DNA of 19,594 nucleotides from Verrucomicrobiota bacterium (GTDB lineage Bacteria; Verrucomicrobiota; Verrucomicrobiae; Chthoniobacterales; UBA10450), in contig VBQB01000047.1 in NCBI GenBank assembly GCA_005887855.1, positions 1 to 19,594 of the forward strand, written 5' to 3'. The notes under the pieces were generated by a model, which saw only the letters and a program-made list of their open reading frames with translations, made no database searches and was not told the DNA's origin. The position numbers and the translations under genes are program-made. Shown here one piece after another: positions 14,346-19,594 of this stretch; position 1 is the first letter of the stretch, and every line of letters starts with the position of its first letter.

Positions 14346-15120
14346 ACCATAAGCTGCTTTCAATCTTCTGGACAAGCTCTCCAAGTCCCCGTATACGTTG
14401 AAGTCGTCAATTCCAAGCAAGAACAACTCCTTCTTCATGTGTTCTTTGGCGGCCCCGGGAATGAAAAACGAGAACAGCGACTATTTTCCCCCCTAGTTAG
14501 CACGTGCCGCTTGGGGACATGAAACGTAAAACAGCTTCGTTGAAGACTCATGCGATGGTCAAGGTGATCTGGGCGAACAGGTATAATAAAGTCAGGAAAA
14601 TCATCCGGTTTCTGCCACCGAAAAATTGGGTGCAATGCTTTCTCAAATATTGCGTTTCGCGCTGTAGCGATTCCTTCAAAACCCACTGCCTTCTGGCTGG
14701 GAGAAAGCTGGTAAGCGTCCATCATGAACAGCTCACCATCGGAGCCGTTGTTTGCTGTGACAGCGAAGAATAGCGCAGGCAAAGGACTGTTCGTCCAATC
14801 CAGAAGCCTGGTCGGCATTCGATAATGTTGTTGTAAGAAATACAGCTCGGCGTCGGTTTCTCTACCGGTGAGAAGCCCCGCCGCTTGGACCCGAAAATCC
14901 TGAGTCATGTGTTGTTCGATTCGTAATCGGTCGAGCTCATTCTCGCCTGGAAATCCGGGCGATACACGCCAGGTTGAAGCTCCCAGCCAGACTTTGAGTG
15001 GCCGCGGAACCAAAGTCTCACGTGAGCATGACGCGATTCCGCTAGGCCAGATTTGGCGATTTGATCAAGCAAGTCCTGTAATCGCCGGACTTCGCCGTCA
15101 TATGTTTTCTCATCTACCAT
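14337..15120 (-). pseudogene. FRG-domain protein gene with two frameshifts
   Basis: Three consecutive minus-strand frames join into one FRG-domain protein of about 260 residues. Frame one (15120 to about 14945) gives VRLWFRGHSKSGWELQPGVYR, which contains the FRG motif. Frame two (about 14945 to 14485) gives DFRVQAAGLL, FLQQHYRMPTRLLDWTNSPL and ALFFAVTANN, then the DHRMSLQRSCFTFHVP segment. Frame three (about 14480 to the stop at 14337) gives FFIPGAAKEHMKKELFLLGI and a final DLESLSRRLKAAYGMP. Each junction needs about one missing base; the second is next to a G6A4 run. FRG proteins are scattered on mobile and accessory islands, and their biochemistry is not settled. Either the gene is dead or the assembly has indels here. 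Confidence 0.75.
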
Positions 15121-15500
15121 TTGCTTCCCCTATCCTAACGAGAACAGGATCGGCTACCGCTACCGGGACCGAGCTTGAATTGCAATGAACGTGTTTTCAT
15201 AAAGTGAACCGTGGGCAACTGCTCCTCCATTAAATTTCTTTTTCAAGATGCAATAAATCTTTTGCCAATCTGGATCAGGGCGCACGCGAACCGGCTTATC
15301 CATCGAAGGAAAAAGCCAGCCGAGCCAGAGCGCAGCATCAGCAATTTCCACAACGAACAATGACCTGCCCCGAAACACACGAATGACGTTTAAGCAAAGG
15401 AGCGCAGAAAGTGTAATTTGAGCTGGATCTTTCCCGTGATTGACGCCCTTCGCAACGCGCCCTAGACTACCGCAACGAACTTGCTTTTGGAGAAATTGCC
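15121..15500 (-). other. Intergenic stretch between the FRG and BNR genes, no supported gene
   Basis: About 380 bases. A minus-strand frame ending at 15160 stays open through this region and into the opposite strand of the BNR gene. From an ATG at 15516 it would encode 118 residues (VIRVFRGRSLFVVEIADAA, WLGWLFPSMDKP), but I recognise no family and the start lies inside the facing gene. The promoter of the BNR gene and of the FRG gene should both be here. Confidence 0.4.
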
Positions 15501-16589
15501 ATGTTGAAACGATCATTGATTGCTCTCCTGATTCCGGCGTTCGCCTGCGCAATCCTGAGCGCGCAGGAGCTCTCGCCAATTCATCAACCCACACTAACTC
15601 CGCAAAACAGCGGCACCACCAACGGTCTGATCGCGGTCTGGCCGGTGAACCCACAGGTAGTCTGGGCATCCGGCCGCGCCGGCACATTCACTGTCACCAC
15701 CGATGGCGGACAGACGTGGAACGCCGGTGTAGTGCCAGGCGCCGAACTGCTGCAATTCCGCGACGTACAGGCCTTCAGCGCTAACGTCGCCTATCTGCTG
15801 TCCATTGGAACTTCAGGGGATCCAACAGATTTTCGCATCTACAAGACGGTGGACGGCGGTGCCAGTTGGACGATACAGTTCGAGAACCAGAATCCGGGTG
15901 CCTTCTACGACGGCTTCGCGTTCTGGACCCCGCATCGTGGCATCGCGCACAGCGATTCAGTGAATGGAGTGTTCCCGGACCTGCGGACCACCGACGGAAC
16001 GACCTGGCAGGATATCAGTAACAATATGCCGCCGGCATTGCCGGGAGAATTCTCCTTCGCATCGAGTGGCACTTGCGTTACAACACAAGGTGGGAGGAAC
16101 GCCTGGATTGCGACAGGCGGCTCGGCGATTGCCAGGGTCCTGGCCACCAGAGACGGAGGCAACACGTGGAACGCGCATGACACTCCCTTGGTGAGTTCCC
16201 CTAGCGCGGGCGCCTTCACCGTCGATTTCCGTGACCCATTCCGTGGCATCGTAGGCGGCGGTGATTTGGACCCCAGCAATCCCAATAGCGCGGACACCGC
16301 AACTTCGGGCGATGGCGGTCAAACGTGGACTCTTACGAACCCTCCTCCGGTGACGGGAGCCATTTTCGGCCTAAGCTACCTGGGTCAGACTGGTAACGGC
16401 GCCGGAAACAATCTCGGCCGCACGGTGGTGATTACGGCCAATGACGGAGGCGCGGCCTGGACTCCCGATGAGGGAAACACCTGGTTCACGTTGCCCGGTG
16501 TGAGCGGCTACTGGGCGGTAGCTTTTGCCAGTCCCAAAGCCGGATGGCTGGTGGGTACGGATGGTCGCATTCTGAAGATCAGCTTCTAG
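15501..16589 (+). CDS. Exported BNR/Asp-box (Ycf48-like) beta-propeller protein
   Basis: 362 residues starting with a Sec signal peptide (MLKRSLIALLIPAFACAILSA, probable cleavage near AQE). The mature protein has at least five Asp-box turns of the form S/T-x-DGG-x-TW: TTDGGQTWNA, TVDGGASWT, TTDGTTWQD, TRDGGNTWNA and SGDGGQTWTL, plus a degenerate DEGNTWF. They are spaced about 50-70 residues apart, with GWLVGTDGRILK at the end as in Ycf48/HCF136-type propellers. Such proteins are often periplasmic or extracellular assembly factors or glycan-binding propellers; the partner is unknown. GGAG at 15489-15492 lies 8 bases before the ATG. The gene is intact between decayed neighbours. Confidence 0.85.
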   Translation: MLKRSLIALLIPAFACAILSAQELSPIHQPTLTPQNSGTTNGLIAVWPVNPQVVWASGRAGTFTVTTDGGQTWNAGVVPGAELLQFRDVQAFSANVAYLLSIGTSGDPTDFRIYKTVDGGASWTIQFENQNPGAFYDGFAFWTPHRGIAHSDSVNGVFPDLRTTDGTTWQDISNNMPPALPGEFSFASSGTCVTTQGGRNAWIATGGSAIARVLATRDGGNTWNAHDTPLVSSPSAGAFTVDFRDPFRGIVGGGDLDPSNPNSADTATSGDGGQTWTLTNPPPVTGAIFGLSYLGQTGNGAGNNLGRTVVITANDGGAAWTPDEGNTWFTLPGVSGYWAVAFASPKAGWLVGTDGRILKISF

Positions 16590-16651
16590 CGACCGGCGAA
16601 AGGTCAGGTTCAAAGCCCGCCGTACGTGGGAGGCGGTATATCGACCTTTTA

Positions 16652-17080
16652 TTATTGGTAAATAAACCCTGTCATTGCTTCGGTAGTAGGCGGCGGCATC
16701 GTAAGTGGCCCGTTCCCTCTAAGGTTCGCATAAGCACCTGTGCCACTTACAATCTCCCACCTTCCCGCAGGTGGGGAGGTGGCAAATTCGCATTGCTGAT
16801 GAATAATGATAACTCCATCTGGTGCTATCAACGTAACCACGCAATGAGCTCTCCTACCATTCTCATTAAGGCCAACGTGCATTGTTGAAGGCCCTGAAAT
16901 TGTAAGGGCTCCGGTCGTGGTAAAGGTTCCCGTTACATCGGGAAATGTCGAAAAATCATATATGCCCGTGATGGTAACCGGTGTGCGGGTTGAAGCCGAC
17001 GTGGACGGGACCGAGCCCATCGCGAAGAGAGCAATCACACATAGCACGATTGCCGCAGGAAAAATTTTGTTGTGTCGCAT
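16652..17080 (-). CDS. Small exported beta-barrel-like protein of unknown function
   Basis: 142 residues from the ATG at 17080, which has GAGG 9 bases upstream (17090-17093). The longer frame to 17164 would place 28 polar residues before the signal peptide and is rejected. The signal is hydrophobic (FPAAIVLCVIALFAMG), with cleavage likely near TSASTR. The mature region is Thr- and Gly-rich strands (TGIYDFSTFPDVTGTF) with two Cys that could form a disulfide, and ends in VSGTGAYANLRGNGPL. That last motif resembles the G-TGaY-x2-xxG-G turn of allene-oxide-cyclase/dirigent-like barrels. This is a fold suggestion only. It faces the BNR gene convergently, about 62 bases apart. Confidence 0.7.
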   Translation of the reverse strand: MRHNKIFPAAIVLCVIALFAMGSVPSTSASTRTPVTITGIYDFSTFPDVTGTFTTTGALTISGPSTMHVGLNENGRRAHCVVTLIAPDGVIIIHQQCEFATSPPAGRWEIVSGTGAYANLRGNGPLTMPPPTTEAMTGFIYQ

Positions 17081-17862
17081 AATTAGTGTCCTCTTTTTTA
17101 ATGGTGAATTGATCTGAGACTGTTGTCTGATCGCTATCAGTGGAAGGTTGGTTGTTTTTTTCATATTGTTTTTCTCATTGTTAGGGCTGCATTTAGTTTC
17201 TGTTGGTTTTGAAGTGATGAGTACTTTCCCTTTCCTGGAGATCGCGCTAAACGGTGTCTCAGCGAAGATCCAGCCCCACGGACTTCTTCAGCCCGGCCGA
17301 AGATAAGTTGAAACGTCGGATGACGTAATCAAAGACAACTTTATCAGCACTCCGACAGCCCGTATATTATACCTTAGTTCAATACGCCCGATTGATTTTA
17401 TGTGTGGAGTTGTCATTTTTTTGCTGAGGCTGGATTTTAGGTTTGAGCTGAACCGGTAGGCTGAGTTGGTTTTCTCATAATTTCAAAGAAAGGTTCTGGG
17501 GTTCACTGATGTTCTAGGGAATCTGCGAAGCGAGTTCTCAAAATCTTCCGAAAATCGGAAAATCCGTTGCCAGATCGAGAATAGTAAGTGGGCGCGGGCA
17601 TTCTGCCTATCGGGGAAAAGCACCGATTTTTTGCCCGGCTAATCCCCGATTGACGTATCAGGGAATTGTCGTTGGCCGCTCAGCTGTTCCTGACAATTGT
17701 CCAAAATGGTAGGAAGGGAGCGCTGGGCCGTCCATTTCCTTCGGCGCGCCTCCTTCGACTTCGCTCAGGACAGGCTCTGGTCGCGCCCCTACCACTTTTC
17801 CCCCGTAACAGCGGCTCGACACCCGCCTTCGCTCCGCTTCGGCGCGGCAGGCAGCGAGGCGG
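17081..17862. other. Long intergenic region, no supported gene
   Basis: About 780 bases lower in GC than its surroundings over 17080-17520. It contains the leader of the small exported protein gene, a perfect inverted repeat TTCCGA-AAA-TCGGAA at 17546-17560, and, near its right end, a second REP-like element (17708-17793). The minus strand near 17370 has a TATAAT-like hexamer, but no matching upstream hexamer at normal spacing. Confidence 0.5.
17708..17793. repeat. REP-like palindromic element, copy C
   Basis: Bounded by GGTAGG (17708-17713) and CCTACC (17788-17793), with imperfect continuation of the arms (AGGGAGCGC against GCGCCCCT). The 25 bases at 17754-17778 match 12232-12256 in copy A at 24 positions. 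The terminal CGCCCCTACC is the complement of the GGTAGGGGCG start of copy A, so both belong to one family. Confidence 0.7.
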
Positions 17863-18523
17863 CTACAGCGCCATCAGCGACTGCTGGGGTGAACCTGCGG
17901 TTGTGCCCAGTAATTCCCGGGCGCCGTGCTTGAGCGCTTCAGCATTGGCATAGCCAAGTTTCGCCTTAATATGCTCGCAGTGGCTCTCGATTGTTTTGCG
18001 GCTGATGCCGAGTTGCTTCGCGATCTCTCCCTGCCCGTGTTGGGCAGCAATCAAAGAAAGTACTGCCATTTCGCGATTGCTGAGAACATCGAGCGCGTGT
18101 GGAAGGTTGCGATCGCCCGCCAACTTTCGCATCGCGAGGCAAGTGATTGTTTTGCTCGCGTAGATCTCGCCCGCCAGCACAGTCTCAATCGCCTGCATTA
18201 ACTCTTCCACCGAACCGTTCTTCATCCAGTAACCCGATGCTCCGGCACGAAGCGCGCGCTCCGCATAAGTCCGTTCAGACCGCCGCGACACAATCAGGAT
18301 GCGAATCGCGGTTTTCGAGAAACGGTTCGATGAGCAGCACATCGGGGCGATGTTGTCGAACAAGTCTATTCGCCTCCTGAAAAGTATGCGCGCCACCGCA
18401 AACACGATATCTCCCGTCGCGTCCGACGATAGTGGCCATCCCTTGTTCGCTGACGCAAGTGTCTCCAACCACCACGACCCGGATCGGTTGTGCGCCCGCT
18501 GGAGCTGTCGGGCTTTTTGTCAC
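17863..18523 (-). pseudogene. NarL/FixJ-type response regulator (receiver + LuxR HTH) with frameshifting internal deletion
   Basis: Frame one (from a probable GTG at 18523 to about 18318) gives the receiver start: IRVVVVGDTCVSEQGMATIV and RPDVLLIEPFL. Frame two (about 18325 to the stop at 17863) gives the rest: IRILIVSRRSERTYAERALR, GASGYWMKNGSVEELMQAI and the LuxR helix-turn-helix LSNREMAVLSLIA ... EIAKQLGISRKTIESHCEHI. At the join (about 18311-18325), the helix and loop expected between 'PFL' and 'IRILIV' (roughly 12-15 residues) are missing and the frame changes. The receiver is also degenerate: the phospho-acceptor position after LLI is Glu rather than Asp, and the acidic pair near strand 1 is Gly-Asp. 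The HTH half could still be made from an internal start. No sensor kinase is nearby. Confidence 0.75.
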
Positions 18524-18967
18524 GTTTTGCGAGTCTACAAATCGGTCTGGACCATTGCAATCTTTTAATTGCGTTTTTTGCGAGAAATATTTCCGGGAAT
18601 TGCCAGGCGAAGTTCCCGGGAAAAAAGAGATGCAAGCCAACCTGGCGATTGAGGTCAATCGCGAAAGCTTTCGGAGTCAATCGCCCCCCTACGTTGCTCC
18701 CGGCTAGAGCCGTGACGCACGGTGAAAGTAGTCGAGGGCCTCGGTGGAATCTCCTTTTGCCATGACCGTGTTTCCGCAGTTCATCAACCCGCGCGGGTTG
18801 CGCGGACTCTTTGCGCTACGGCGTGAAGCGCCTTTCCAGATTTCTTTCCGTGGGTTGACGTGAAATTGGTATGGGCAAATTCCGTCGAGCCGACGAATAA
18901 AAATTTGAGAGGACGAACCGCCTAGCTTGACAGACCCCCTATGCAACCCAGGGCGCGCTGTGTTATG
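18524..18967 (-). other. Intergenic stretch with a possible TPR-like scrap
   Basis: About 440 bases without a convincing gene. A minus-strand frame ending at 18704 finishes with NTVMAKGDSTEALDYFHRAS, which resembles one tetratricopeptide unit (GD-x2-EAL-x-YF-x-RA), but the preceding residues show nothing recognisable. It is probably a remnant, ending next to a GTAGGGG-type repeat. Confidence 0.3.
18676..18692 (-). repeat. GTAGGGG(GG)CGATTGAC repeat, copy D, inverted
   Basis: On the minus strand this reads GTAGGGGGGCGATTGAC, the same as copies A and B apart from two extra G. It lies between the TPR-like scrap and the response-regulator remnant. Confidence 0.65.
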
Positions 18968-19594
18968 TCAGTTATGAGTAAAAGTAGCCGTCTCAGTGAT
19001 GGGACCGCCCATTGTGATTGAAGCAGGATTGTTCGTGCCCGAGAAGGAGCCTGTCCCAGCGCCTGTCCAGCTGCTGAAGCTTTAGCCCTTGGATGGCGTT
19101 GCCGTTACTGAGACACTCACGCCACTGTTTTTCCTCCCTCTACCTGGACTTATCGTGCCACCATCTCCATGGCTCATCGTTAAATAATACTGGGTTAGTC
19201 CAGCTATTCCACACGTAACGAACCCCTGTACCACCGCTCTGCGGCGATGTTGTGGCAATGGTGTGGCTTGAGCCAGGCACCCAGGAAAAGGTCTGTGCCG
19301 CAGCATAGGGAGTACCGTCAACCGTGAAGCTACGACCTACGGGACTTGTCTGCACGGTTACCTGAACTGGGTTCTGCGTAAAGGCGGCTGTCTCCGTAAT
19401 CGGCCCAGTCATCGTGATTGAAGCCGGATTGTTCGTGCCAGAATAAGAGCCAGTGCCGCTACCAGTCCAACCGCTGAAACTGTAGCTTACCTGGGTATTG
19501 TTGGTTGGCGTTGCACTAATTGAGACCGTCGCTCCGGCGTTTCTCCACCCACTGGCGGGACTCACCGTTCCTCCAGTTCCGTGCGTCATCGTCA
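18968..19594 (-). pseudogene. C-terminal end of a large InlB-B-repeat (Flg_new-type) surface protein, disrupted and cut by the window edge
   Basis: From the right edge the minus strand reads THGTGGTVSPASGW, then VSYSFSGWTGSGTGSYSG, NNPASITMTGPITETAAFTQ and RYVWNSWT. This is the repeat unit of divergent InlB B-repeat proteins, which are large secreted or surface-bound proteins in soil bacteria. At about 19190-19205 the frame changes and about 25 expected residues are missing. The second copy continues as QYYLTMSHGDGGTISPG ... VTATPSKG. At 19082-19084 a TAA stands where the unit normally has Tyr, and the same frame carries on as SFSSWTGAGTGSFSG, NNPASITMGGPITETATFTH to a TGA at 18968. So there is one deletion/frameshift and one nonsense codon. 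The N-terminal portion lies outside the window. Confidence 0.75.

Noticed and set aside
14435..15120. Programmed ribosomal frameshifting in the FRG gene
   Set aside because: The two junctions are far apart, only one is near a homopolymer, and there is no slippery heptamer with a clear downstream structure; decay or sequence error is simpler.
15160..15687. 175-codon minus-strand open frame opposite the start of the BNR gene
   Set aside because: Its first third is the antisense of a well-supported exported protein, and no family is recognisable; only the part before 15500 might matter.
16596..16652. Possible terminator after the BNR gene (AAAGGTC ... GACCTTT)
   Set aside because: Seven-base arms are separated by about 40 bases and no strong inner stem is evident.
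17360..17395. Minus-strand TATAAT promoter for the small exported protein gene
   Set aside because: No -35-like hexamer at 16-18 bases and nearly 300 bases from the start codon.

Overview
This window most resembles a soil Verrucomicrobiota chromosome, possibly a Chthoniobacterales ('Candidatus Udaeobacter'-like) lineage. The clues are mid-50s % GC by eye, few strong Shine-Dalgarno sites, a GYF_2/DUF4339 membrane protein, an ECF-sigma-like miniprotein and InlB-type repeat proteins. The taxonomy is inferred from the overall look of the proteins, not from a search.

Left part (1 to about 12.2 kb): compact, ordinary and mostly intact. A HAD hydrolase (minus strand) diverges from a plus-strand run of three genes: a hemolysin III family membrane protein, a duplicated Lrp/AsnC-type protein related to siroheme decarboxylases (AhbA/AhbB), and a TrpD-like phosphoribosyltransferase with two unusual metal-site substitutions. 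Facing them is a minus-strand nadC-birA pair, in which birA appears to have lost the middle of its catalytic domain. Next come a stand-alone 5'-3' exonuclease (minus), a GYF_2-domain multi-pass membrane protein, a SnoaL/DUF4440-type lipoprotein and an exported protein of unknown function (plus). A minus-strand cassette follows with two tandem YjdF/DUF2238 membrane paralogues and a possible 34-residue membrane peptide. A plus-strand group of NUDIX hydrolase, PGPGW-type membrane protein and LOG-family phosphoribohydrolase closes this part.

Right part (12.2 to 19.6 kb): accessory and visibly decaying. It contains the C-terminal remnant of a REP-associated (RAYT) transposase beside palindromic GGTAGGGGCG elements that recur near 17.7 kb and 18.7 kb. 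It also contains an intact GNAT acetyltransferase, a sigma-region-2-only miniprotein, a small exported peptide, an FRG-domain gene with two frameshifts, an intact BNR/Ycf48-type exported protein and an intact small exported protein. The last two genes are a NarL/FixJ-type response regulator with a frameshifting internal deletion and the broken C-terminal end of a large InlB-B-repeat surface protein that runs off the window.

No complete new defence or biosynthetic system is evident. The points most worth following are the TrpD active-site variant, the REP/RAYT element family, the concentration of disrupted genes in the right part, the two YjdF paralogues with their possible micro-ORF, and the sigma-region-2-only protein. 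No tRNA, rRNA or CRISPR array was seen.
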